From contig OY288253.1 of assembly GCA_958450325.1 (NCBI GenBank), positions 63,240,266 to 63,304,265 of the forward strand: a stretch of 64,000 bases of DNA. Direction: 5' to 3'. Made by a program: the position numbers and the translations under genes. Below, piece after piece: positions 31,063 to 41,853 of the stretch. Positions within the stretch are counted from its first letter, which is position 1; each line of letters begins with the position of its first letter. The notes beneath the pieces were generated by a model. That model did not search any database and had not been told where the DNA came from. It saw nothing but the letters and a program-made list of their open reading frames with translations. Source of the DNA: Agrostemma githago (lineage: Eukaryota > Streptophyta > Magnoliopsida > Caryophyllales > Caryophyllaceae).

Positions 31063-32953
31063 TATTTATTATATTACGAAATTTGTAACTCTTTGTTTTT
31101 TATTTTCTTGTTCTCGTTGGTTATCTACTTATTTATTGTTTGCGAAATTATGTAATCAAATGTTCTCGTTGGTTATGTGATAACTTATTGTTTTCAAAAT
31201 ATTATAATTTCTTGTTTTCGTTGGTTGTTGATACAACTCGTTTAGTCGTAGTTAGTGAGTTGTAATTAGTTGAATTGAATGAGAAAAAAAGGACAAAATA
31301 AAGGATTTTTGAGTGTTAATTGGTTTTAGTGTCATTGGGTCGTTTTGTGTCGATTATTTGGATTTAACCTAATTGTTATGCTCGAGTATTAATCGAGAGT
31401 CGTCGATATATTTGGACCGAGCAAAGAGAAGCCCAAAGGGGGTCAACCAACCTCGGGAAGCATGAAGAAATAAAAGAACGAAGAGGATTCGGAAAGGAAG
31501 AAAAAAGGCGAGTCGTGCACTGCCACGAGTGCCCCACGACAGGGCCACGAGAACCCCACGACCAGGCCACGAGTACCCCTCGACTTTAATTCACTTCAAC
31601 AATTCACTCTCCTATATGTGGTACTTGATGTCGCGAGACTGTTTTAACTCGGTTTGTTCCAAGACTTTTGGGCCTTTGTACTTCATCTTTACCCATAACT
31701 TTTAGACTACTATTATTAAGTTAGGATTAGTTTTGATCATTAATTATTATCATTAGAGAGCAAGAACCCTATTTTTGAATATTCTAGGAAGAACATGAAA
31801 AACTAAGCTTTCAATCTCAGATTAAGATTCGAAGAAAATAATTATTCAATTGTGAGACTTTAATTCATGTTTATCTTATCTCTTGAGTATTGTTATTTCT
31901 CCATTCGTATTTGCATAATTGTTGAATGTTTAGATTAAAGTAGCTAATTAATCTTTGCAATTATCAATCTATTGTTATTCTAGCGATTGAATCCGCAATT
32001 GTTCAAACTCGTTAGATATAGTAACGATCTTTAGCCTTAATATTTGATGTGTTTCATCATATCTAGGGTAAACGGAGATTTAACTTGTGATTCGAACTAA
32101 TAATCGCGTGTTTTATTGGTCGTCACTTCTATCGTTCTCTATTCCGTAATGCTATTATTGAATTAAACTTAATCGCGTGTATTAGGTTGTTTGATAATTA
32201 GGTTATTTGATCATCGTGTTTCGAGTCAAATAATATTCACGTGAGATTCGGGATTTATTTCCTACAATAGTTTGCTCAAGAGTTGGGTGAAAGTTGTTAG
32301 TCTACGATCAATTTGATAATTAGTTGTGGAAATTCTTACCCGAGACTGTTTAAATCATCTGAATTCACTCTTTGTCACTATTGCTTTCGTTGTTTGGTTG
32401 TTGTTTAGTGTTAGTCAATTTGATCATCCAATCACCCCTCATTCTTAGTTACTAATTCTTATTTTTAATTCACTTAAATTACTTCGTCTTTCTTGTGGAT
32501 CGACCCTTATTTTCCTACGTTATTGTTATCGTTCTATGGTTATAAGTGTTTAATTATTATCTTTGGGAGCATACGACTTCGGCTCACCAGTTATGTGATT
32601 ACTTATTGTTTAGAAAATATTATAATCTCTTGTTTTCGTTGGCTATGTGATTACTTATTGTTTACAAAATATTATAATTTCTTGTTTTTTTTGTTTATGT
32701 GATTACTTATTGTTTTCAAAATATTATAATTTCTTGTTTTCGTTGGTTATGTGGTTACTTATTGTTTAAAAAAATTTATAATTTCTTGATTTCGTTGGTT
32801 ATGAGATTACTTATTGTTTACAAAATATTATAATTTCTTCTTTTCGTTGGTTATGTGATCACTTATTATTTACAAAATATTATAATTTCTTGTATTCACT
32901 GGTTATATGATTATTTATTGTTTCGATCTGCTTATGTGATTATAATATCGCAG
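31063..32953 (+). repeat. 52-bp minisatellite in the PMD copy A intron
   Basis: Units starting GTTATGTGATTACTTATTG repeat every 52 bases, with two or three before the insert at 31226 and about seven after it (32591-32953). The insert lies at a unit boundary. Confidence 0.8.
31226..32589 (+). repeat. Probable solo LTR in the PMD copy A intron
   Basis: About 1.36 kb with ends TGTTGATACAACTCG and CGGCTCACCA, without ORFs, interrupting the 52-bp repeat array. It holds three 21-bp repeats starting CCACGAG (31519-31580). Target duplication is unclear: TTGGT on the left, and CCAGT at 32587-32591 at the matching place on the right. Element family and exact right end are uncertain. Confidence 0.5.
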
Positions 32954-34007
32954 GTGTGGATATTTGAGTACTTCCCCATGTTTCGACCTGGTATTCCCAC
33001 TACTAGCTCCTACCGTTGGGGTAATGTCGTGAAGATATGTTCTAAAGCAGGACCACTTGAGTGCACATATGATGCGTTATTGGAGTACCGTTGGCGCATC
33101 GACGGATTTACTGCTGCGAGTGTGATGTGGGAGCCATTTGGTCCTAGGCAGCACGAGTTACTGCCGACTACCATGTTTGTAGTATATTGCGTTTCATGGG
33201 CATATGCGAGCCGTACCAGCCAGATCGTTGTCTACGCCAGATAGGTTACAGGCATGTGATACCGGTAGACGTGTCTGATCCGGAGGTCGTTAATCGTCCA
33301 GCATCAGGACCTACGTCGTATATGTCGGATTTTGGATGATGGTGGATGGATCACCATTGGAAGGTAGGTACGGAACATCGCTGTGACCCGGATGTACGAT
33401 TCACCAGATGTGTACTCCCAGGAGAGACAAATAACGAGTACATGCGCTGGTACTTGAAAGTGTCTCACTCGCTGCTCATACCCGACGATAGTGAAGACGC
33501 ACCACAACGGCCAGTGCTACAGATTCAGCAGACAGTGGCGGTAATTGACTTCTTAATTTAATTTTACATTCAATATTAGAATTTGTAATTGTATTTGTTT
33601 TTGTAATATATGCTTAATTTAATTATACATGTATATGTCAGTCACAACAAAGCTTGTGGCAAGAATTTGGGGTGCTTCAGACCATGCTACCTGAGGAGCG
33701 TTACGCGTACCTCGATTCGTTTCTTAAGACTTACGACCCGTTGCTGCCCCCGGCTACACGACCGCGTCGTCGTTGATTACTTCCCCCTCCCCCATTTTAG
33801 AATTTGACCTAAAGCTTGGATTGTGGTTTAAATTGTGAAAGACTTATCGTTTTTCATGCTTTCTTTAATTTCTGAACCTGAACCATGCGAAACCTGTTTA
33901 ATTTTTTAATGTTAAGCAGAACAATGGACTTTCTTGAAGTTTGTTTTTAACGCATTACATATATATATATTTGTAGCACGGTTAAACAACTAATATTCCG
34001 TACCTAC

Positions 34008-37000
34008 TTACATTCCGTTGCATTGTTCATACATATTTTCCCACATCTTCAGTCGATCAACAAATAAACCGGGATAATGTATCACTGATGCATCCGGTGT
34101 CCACAATTTGTTAATCGGGAGCATAGGACAATCATCGGTCATACGGATTCGCAAAAAATGATTACCCATGTGATATACCCATAACACACCATATGGGTTA
34201 TGAACACCAGGTACAGTAGTGGTCAAAGGAATGTAAGTCGAACTGTTGGCGAAGAACCTAGTCGGATCATACTAGCTACGCGGGATTGAACTCATCAGAC
34301 AAATAACCCAGATATTCATTGTCGCATATCCGAACAAGTCGATGTCCCACATCCAATGTCGCCTCTGTATAGGTGATGGTTGGACAAACCTAATACGGTT
34401 CAGGTGGAACTGGAGTCCTCCATCTCCGTAGAAGATGTTGATGTATATCGCTCGTTGAATCTCTACGTACAACTAAATCCTCATACTAGTGTAGTGGTCT
34501 TCGACTCCCTGTACCGCATGTGATATCACACGGAATCCACAATGACCATCAGCAATTGGATCATACCAACCCTCAAAAAAATGGACACTGAATTGGATCA
34601 CATATTCTTTGTAAGGACAACTACTATGATCACTAACGATGTAGCCCGTCTCAAGTGGTGCATTTTGCTCACCTGTTCAGGTACCGCTGCTTGACTCCGT
34701 CGCCGCACTATTCTGGGAAGGGCCTGAGGTGTAGGGGTGAGCAAAATCGGATATCCGATCCGGTTTGCGAAACCGGATCGGATATCCGGTTTTAAAATCC
34801 TGAAATTTTACTATCCTGATCCGATCCGAATTAAACCGAATATCCGGTTTTTCCGGATCTACGGAAACCGGATATCCGGTATCCAGTTTTTAGGTTTCTT
34901 TTATTTTTAATTTTTCTTTAAGTGTACATAATCCAATTTTTGATTTTAAGGTCGTAACGAACGTTGCGTTAATTGTTATACAAAAATAATACGTAAATAA
35001 ACAAGAAAAATATCTAAAAATAATTTAATTATCACATACGACAAATAATTCTCCGATAATAGACTCGTAGGCAAACAACCTGATTTCTTCAAACAAGAAG
35101 CTTGAAGATCAAATCTTTTCCACACAAATCAACCCAAATCAACAACAATTGACAGACAAACGAAGTAGTGAACAATCAAACAAAGAATCAACCTTGATGA
35201 GCATGAAACGTGAAACGACGGCCTGAAATATAAAGTAGTGAGAAACTGAATGTGAGAGACTGAGAGTGGCGTTGTGGCGGAATGATAGAGTGAAAGTGTT
35301 GGGCTTTTTTTGTTTTTGATCCATTAAGTCATTTAGTTTTAGTATTATAGTTTGTTCATATTTATTATATATTTTTTTTGTATTTTTTTGAAAACCGGAT
35401 CGGAAACCAGATATCCGGTTTTCAATTTTGCTGATACGTATCCGCTACAGTTTTATGAAAAACCGTATTGGATATATGGAAATCCGTATAATTGGAACCG
35501 TATACCGTATCGTATACGGATAATAAAACCGTAACGGATTTTTCTACTCACCCCTACTGAGGTGGGAAGGCTCATACTGGACAATGGCAATCGCCTCCTT
35601 GCATGTTCAATACCAATAAGCTCTCGACCGGTTGATCGACGTCTAGGGGATTTCGGATTCGGCAACGGCTCTGTTAAGCCAAATACCTCCAGGTTAAGTG
35701 CAGCTTCTATGACTTCTAAGTACGCCGACCTCGTAGTTGGATCACTCTCTGCAAATCGGTCAATTAGTCCGTTTAACCTAAAAAACATCACTATCAGGCA
35801 TGTCGACCTTGCCTTCACAGTTCAAAGTCCTCCAGAACTTATGCACGTCATCAACTCCTAGCATGTCATCTCGGGCCAATACTGCATGTAGGCGACAAGC
35901 ACATGGTAGTCCACATGTGGTGAATAGAAGACTCACAATCGTGATTAACTCTGTCACCCAATTTCGTCATTATGCCAAGCTCTCGTACCAATACGTCCAA
36001 GGCCTTACGACTAACCCGGAGACTCAAATTTCTCAACACAAACGGAAAGCCATTAATTTTCTTCGTACGGGATTTCTCTAGGTGAGAATTAATGAAAGAA
36101 TGTTGTCTTCCTAAATAAGAGTGCGTTCTCTCCCAAATTGTATCCAAAGCACCAGCGGAAGTGTTCAAGGCGCACTTCAACGCCAAATGGAGGCCCTCCA
36201 CTCTGGAAGTGGTTGTATTCCCAAAATGCACGGCACCATTTGTGTACCCGTGAGCCCACTTCCTGATATGAGGTTGGACCCACACTTTAGCGATATACGA
36301 CACTAACCCACCATAACGCCATCCCCTTACCAACACGTTCCATCTCTCCAACGTCTCCGTGATGGTATTAGCATACAAAACCTTCTGCCAGATCGCATGC
36401 ATAAACGTAGACTGTACTCCACTGTCAATGATGTGCGTAATGACCCGGGCTTCAACACAGTGATTGATATGCCATGTACATAACAACAAGGCGAAGTGGG
36501 CAACACCTTCGGTATAACATCAAGCAAACCAAGCTCACGATCGGTTACTATGGCATTCGATGCAACACCGTCACAAAGGAGCAACCTCAACTTCTCTAAT
36601 ACCCATTTATATGTTTCAGATGTCTCATGTTTAACCAAGGCATATGTAATAAGGAAACTATTACCAACCTGAGTAATACCAACCATCTCAACCATCTTCA
36701 TGTCATACTTATCGGTTTTGTACGTAGCATCGATAAGAAGTACGTGACGGTAAGTGCGAAACATCTTTGCGGCAAATAGCTGAGCCATGAAAATGGTATC
36801 CACCTCCAAGGTGAATAGATTCTCACTGTAGAACGTAACGTATCCTTCACTACAGGCAAGTGTCATCATCTGCTCAACACCGTTCCTCCCTTCCCTTCCC
36901 GTCGCTCTCAATCTAGGTCTTATGTTGTACATAGTGACAACGTTGGGACGTTCCTTATCAGAAGCACTCGCATGCAAAACCTCGAGTATCTGAGCAGGTC

Positions 37001-37430
37001 GTATATGTGCTCTCAGCATAGAGATGACACGTTCTTTTTCATCTTCATCAATGCGGCTCGTCGACGATGTCCATCGACGTACACGGAAAATGAGTGGTGG
37101 TGTATACCTACTTCACCAACATCGAAATACCAACTCTGTTGACCAACATTCTGAACAGCTTTAACGATAGAAGACGTTTTGCGATTTGTTTTTCTTTTAC
37201 AATTCTTTCTTGGTGGACCGTAAGCGTCACAGTGAAAATAATTAGCACGGAGATGCGACAATGGTCGAGAAGCTGACTTGTTGCTTGTCTTTGTGAGATT
37301 AATCCAAGCTCAAGAGTAATTTCATTCACATATTCAAAAACGGGATCACTTGTCGGGAACATTGTCTCGCCGAAAAGAAAACAAATACGGTAGTCAATAC
37401 CATCACCGTCATAATCATTCTCATAAGTAT
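34008..37430 (-). pseudogene. MULE transposase with OTU-like domain, copy A
   Basis: Minus strand. The N-terminal FAR1-like region starts near 37430 (FEYVNEITLELG, then YFHCDAYG and VGIHHHSF zinc-finger residues). The MULE transposase domain follows: LLIDATYKTDKYDMK and VTDRELG give two catalytic Asp residues, and GNTTTSRVEGLH the Glu. Frame changes occur near 37020 and 36490. The region 35818-35557 is followed by a hAT MITE (34732-35556). Then an OTU-peptidase-like segment (34640-34272) with ADGHCGF and the HWMWDIDLFGY motif, with one stop inside, and a C-terminal conserved block (34226-34008). About half the residues match copy B. Confidence 0.8.
34732..35556. mobile_element. hAT-type non-autonomous element
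   Basis: 825 bases with terminal inverted repeats TAGGGGTGAG and CTCACCCCTA and an exact 8-bp target duplication CTGAGGTG (34724-34731 and 35557-35564). Subterminal repeats of GGATATCCGG type at both ends. No transposase. It splits the MULE copy A gene. Confidence 0.93.
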
Positions 37431-37452
37431 GTTCAAAACAATATCAAATTAT

Positions 37453-38155
37453 ACACAAATTAGTAACATCGTTTATATTACAAACATTAGAAAAAAAATA
37501 AACACGGAATCATATAATTACGTGATCAACGAAAAATAAAATATATAAACAGGAAATTATATAATATCAAAACCAACGAAACATAGAAATTAAATAAATG
37601 AAGATTTTATTAATTACGGAACAATCGAAACTAGACAATCAATTAACTACACAAATTAGTAACATCGTTTATATTACAAACATTAGAAAAACAAAAAAAA
37701 TAAACACAGAATCATATAATTACGTGATCAACGAAAAATAAAATATATAAACAAGGAATTACTCCCTCCTATTCTGAGTATTCCTCTCACTTTCCTTTTT
37801 GAACTTAGTTTGGTTTTCTTCTCACTTTCTTTTTTTGGAAATAATTTTAATCATTCTTTATTCTTCCTTCTATTCTTTATTATTTTCCTCCACATCTAAA
37901 CCCAACACTTTTTCACTTTATACCCCACATTTTACACTTCATACTCCACTTTCTATTCATCTCTCTTACTTTATCTCCACCCTTATTATTATTTTACTCC
38001 CCTCCTTGGTTTCCCCCCAAAAAAATTGGAGAGGAATACTCTGAATAGGAGGGAGTATATAATACCAAATCCAACGAAACATAGAAATTAAATGAATGAA
38101 GATTTTATTAATTACGAAACAATCGAAACTAGACAATCAATTAACTAATTTACAA
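37453..38155. repeat. 196-bp tandem duplication upstream of MULE copy A
   Basis: Segment from 37453 recurs from 37649 with few differences. The second unit is split by a Stowaway-like MITE and resumes at 38058. Confidence 0.85.
37762..38055. mobile_element. Stowaway-like MITE
   Basis: 294 bases with ends CTCCCTCCTATTCTGAGTAT and the inverse complement, flanked by TA on both sides (37760-37761 and 38056-38057), as for Tc1/mariner-type MITEs. Confidence 0.88.
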
Positions 38156-38371
38156 CGAGCGATAGCATCAAGTGATTGTCACGGAAATAGGCGAAAAAAA
38201 GAAAAAAAAAACCAGTCGACCCGCCGATGGGCCGGTCGACTGGATCGGCTAGTCGAAAAATCTAGTCGACCGACCCATCGGCGGGTCGACTGAGTTCTTC
38301 GACCAACCTTTTTTTTAAAAAAAAATTCCTTTTTCCGCCTATTTACATGACAATCACTCGATGCTCTCGTT
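38155..38371. repeat. Foldback element with nested hairpins
   Basis: Outer arms pair across the whole segment (GAGCGATAGCATCAAGTGAT with ATCACTCGATGCTCTCGTTC in inverse). The centre holds a second inverted repeat with arms AGTCGACCCGCCGATGGG (from 38213) and CCCATCGGCGGGTCGACT (to 38292). No coding capacity. Confidence 0.75.
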
Positions 38372-39254
38372 CGTCGAAAAAAAAACGGGACAATTTCCGA
38401 ATACTAGAAAACGTAAAACAATGAGAATCGATGGAAAAAAAATTACTTTCGTACAAAATAAAGTCATAGAAGCATAAATAAAATTAAGTAGTTAAAGTAC
38501 AATTAACATTACCCCGAAATGTAAAGGCGGTCTATCATTGGCCATATTCGTAACCCCGGCACTGAAGACGAGACCGAATTAAAAGATCCGAAAAGGACGA
38601 AAAAAGGGTAATTTTTAAGAGAGATAAAAAAAGAAGAGAGACGTAAGGGTGAATTTTTTTTTACCACAACTCATCCGTACACTACCTTTATCGAAACCCG
38701 AGTTTCGTATAATACGATAATCGAAAATAAAGCAATTTCATTAACGAGTATTAATAAACCGAGAATCAATAAAATGTAAATGTGATAATACTTCTAGAAA
38801 TAATTGCCAAGAAGAACTCGTCATTTCCTGTCAATTCGTATACAACCTATATACGAACTCGATTTTGGTTTATTACGATAATCGAAAAAAATGGTTTTAT
38901 TATCGAGTATTACCATAATCAAAAATGTAAAAGTAGTATTATTTCGAGAATAAATCGCAAGGACAAAGTCGTCATTTTACGTAATTAACGCCGACGGTAA
39001 GAAGTAAAGCGCCGACGGTAAAAAGTAGTTCCGTGCTTATTTTGTCGTACAAATATATTAAAAGAAGCTATAGTGTGTTAATAATCCAAACAGAGAAGTT
39101 ATAATAGTTCCTAGAATTTAACAAATAAACATTTTTCAAGTTATAAAAGATGTTTGAACTAACAATAGACAAATAAATGAACATACTAAATAACATAAAT
39201 TGGCATAAAACAAAATTATCAACACTCTCTGTGTTTTTAAGTCTTTAGTGTTTA
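38372..39254. other. AT-rich spacer
   Basis: No gene or element end is seen. GCCGACGGTAA occurs twice near 38990-39025. Confidence 0.4.
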
Positions 39255-39745
39255 CGTCCATTAACTGGACCAAATTACCAAATAGGTAAAAAAATGTGAC
39301 ACCAATGTGCCAAATTGGTAAAAAAAAGTTGAGTTGTGCCAAATTGGTAAAAACGGCTCGGGAGGTCGGGTTTGTAAGTCGGATTGAGTGTTAACAGGTT
39401 TGCTAACCCACCTTCAAATTCCGTTCAAAAAAATTTCGACCTTTGAACCAAACCGATTAAACTGGAATAAGTAGGCAAACAATCTTTTAAAAATAATATC
39501 TAAGAAAAAATCAATTACTAATGGCTATTTTTTCACACCAAACTGATACGGATGACGGGATGGGAAAAAATCGAGTTGAAAAACAAAAATTATTAAAAAG
39601 TATACGAAATTGTTATTTTAGACCAATTTGTCACTTGCATGCCACTTTTTTTACCAATTTGACATAACTAAAACTTTTTTTTATCAATTTGGCACATTGA
39701 TGCCACTTTTTTTACCTATTTGTTAACGTGACCCCATTAACTGTG
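39255..39745. repeat. Foldback MITE-like inverted repeat
   Basis: Arms of about 100 bases (39255-39350 and 39615-39745) built from repeats of GTGCCAAATTGGTAAAAAA in opposite orientation. Outer boundaries and target duplication are not certain. Confidence 0.6.
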
Positions 39746-41853
39746 TCACCCATCCTCAAATTTCACGCAAATTGAGGATTTTAGCAACCAATAACTACTC
39801 CCTCATTTTTCTCGAGTTAGCCCATAAAGGTTTGGCAAAAAAATTTAAGAAAATATGAGAAATTTACCAAAGCACCTTCACTTTCACCTCACACTTGTCT
39901 GGTTGTTTGCTTTAACTGTAAGTAAATGTTCAATACCACCTCTCACCACCCATCAGCTGCAATAAAAAAATCACCACAACATCGATACCCTTTTCCACAC
40001 CACCCTCTACCTTCCTCTCTAACACACCATCCTCTATCCATCACCAATACACCACCATGAGCTACAACCTCTACCACGCCATCCTCCACCATAAACAGCC
40101 ACCACTATCTCTGGCCCACCTCCCCTCAACTTCCCTCCTCCCCCACTACACCACCCCATTCCCCGACTTGTCATCCTCCTTAGCTCCATTTACACCACCT
40201 TGATATCCAAGGACCAGTTTCTATAATGGTGTGCGAAACGGTGGTGCTGGCGTGGTGTTACAAAGGTTGTAGGATCATCTACCTTGTTAGATTTGGTTGT
40301 GAGGAGACTGACATTTAGCCGTGGTCGTGTCGATCTAGTGGGTTAAAATGTGGTGCGGTTGGGCTAGGTGGTTCATGGTTAGAAATGATGATAAATATGG
40401 GGAGCTGATATAGAGGTCATAATTCTGGTAATTATGAATTTATTATGTGTTAGGTATGATAATACTAATTTGATTGATGATGCATGCATACTACTATATA
40501 AACAGTTTACTACTCATTTGGGTCGTTGCCGTTTCAGCTGGATCGTCGGAGCTTTATACGTGATTTTACCGTATCGTCCTTCTCTAATAATCGTTAATAT
40601 AATTAATTGGTTTTGTTTATAAATCTAATTTTACATTTCCGAGTATTAATTTGTCACGTAAATTGAACGGTTTATGTGACACGTTTCCCCATGGACCTCG
40701 GAAATCTTATTCTAATAATCAGTAATATAATTGATTGGTTTTTTTATTTAAATCTAATTTTATGTTTCCGAGTATAAATTTGTCACGGTTTTGCAATTTA
40801 ACGGTTTATTTGACACGTTTCCCCATAAACTTCGGGAATCTTATTTAAAATTTTCTATTTAAACTCTTCTCGTACTTCATAATTCATTTTCACTTCTCTC
40901 TTATTTTCTCTTAAACCACCCTAAAAAACCCTTTTGCTTCTAAAATCGCTTCTCAAAACTGCTTATCAAGAAATCGGCCATACCGTTCCAATCAAGTAAG
41001 GATTTTGTTTTATATCTCATTTATCTTATAATTTTGTAATTAGTTTCTAGGTCGAATTATTTCATTTTAATTGATTAGGATGCTAGTTATTTTAGTTCGA
41101 TTTGTTGATTGCGGCATGATTAGAGATTAGTTGACGGATTGTAGGGAGAATTAATTTCGGAAATAATCGAAAATCCGGGAACAATTTGAGATGGTGGGAA
41201 AACGTGAGAAACTTAAGTTTTGGGGATCTGCAAAACGTGAGGGGATCTCTCAAATGTGAGATTCTCACGTTTTGGGGATCTCTAAAACGTAAGTTTCTCA
41301 CGTTTTGTAGAGTTTGTTTTTTTTTTCTCGTAAAATATTTCATATTTTATAGAATACGTTTGATTTAAGTATAAAACACGTTATTAATTTTTATAATCTC
41401 ACGTTATTTAAGTATTGAATTATATATATAAGTAAATTATAGAATTATTAAGTTGAATTATATAGAATTATGTATAAGTTGAATATATATAATTTGAATT
41501 ATATAAAGTATAGAGTTATATATAAGTTGAATTATTTAAGTATTGAATTATATATAACTTATTATATAGAATTATTAAGTTGAATATATAAACATAAGTA
41601 TACGACAAACATTTACGGAAATAAATAGAATAAATTTTTAGGACAATTTAAACTAAGTTTGATGTGAATCTGACGTCTTAAATTTTCATCGATAATTTGT
41701 TTGTAGCCATATATTGAAAGCATCGACGTCGTAAATATTTATGTAAAATATTAATCGTCAACGTAATATCGTTTTAGGTTTTTTTGTTATCCAAACTGTT
41801 AGAGTAATAAGTGTGTAATAATTTTTGAATATATATAATTTTATTTTAAATAG
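39746..41853 (+). other. Region upstream of PMD copy B, no gene
   Basis: Contains a two-unit tandem duplication of about 130 bases (40582-40850; units share TTTCCGAGTATAAATTTGTC-like text) and a cluster of AACGTGAG palindromes (41195-41312). AT-rich elsewhere. No ORF worth calling. Confidence 0.5.
41195..41312. repeat. AACGTGAGA/TCTCACGTT palindrome cluster, left end of copy B
   Basis: Five or six copies of (A)ACGTGAG or its complement, several joined as imperfect palindromes with GGGGATCTC between them. A similar cluster lies at the other outer end of the composite (63100-63290). Confidence 0.65.

Larger units (their letters stand above)
29916..33776 (+). pseudogene. Plant mobile domain (PMD) gene, copy A
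   Basis: Exon 1 is open to 30944 and carries the PMD signature: IPSFGGHIAHVFW, then FVERWQPDTNTFHMPIGEMS and EYAWGVATLAHLY. A one-base frame change near 30170 separates an acidic N-terminal part from the domain. A 2-kb intron (30945-32953) follows, then exon 2 with YRWRIDGFTAASVMWEPFG, broken by a frameshift near 33190 and a stop near 33340, and a last exon 33642-33776 ending ATRPRRR. PMD proteins occur in transposons and in the host MAIN/MAIL1 silencing genes. The N-terminus is cut off by the Ath1 insertion at 29915. The convergent MULE partner suggests a transposon-borne copy. Confidence 0.75.
29916..37430. mobile_element. MULE-PMD composite, copy A
   Basis: PMD gene (plus) and MULE/OTU transposase gene (minus) converge with about 230 bases between their 3' ends. 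Copy B (41854-62965) has the same arrangement. Terminal inverted repeats and target duplication were not identified; the left end is lost to Ath1. Treating the pair as one element is an inference from the two matching copies. Confidence 0.55.

Noticed and set aside
29916..33776. PMD copy A as a working host MAIL-type gene
   Set aside because: Frameshifts, a stop, loss of the N-terminus to Ath1, and a convergent MULE partner point to a dead transposon-borne copy.
40020..40200. CCACCA-rich text as a proline-rich coding exon
   Set aside because: Stops in all frames and no splice context or homologous protein recognised.
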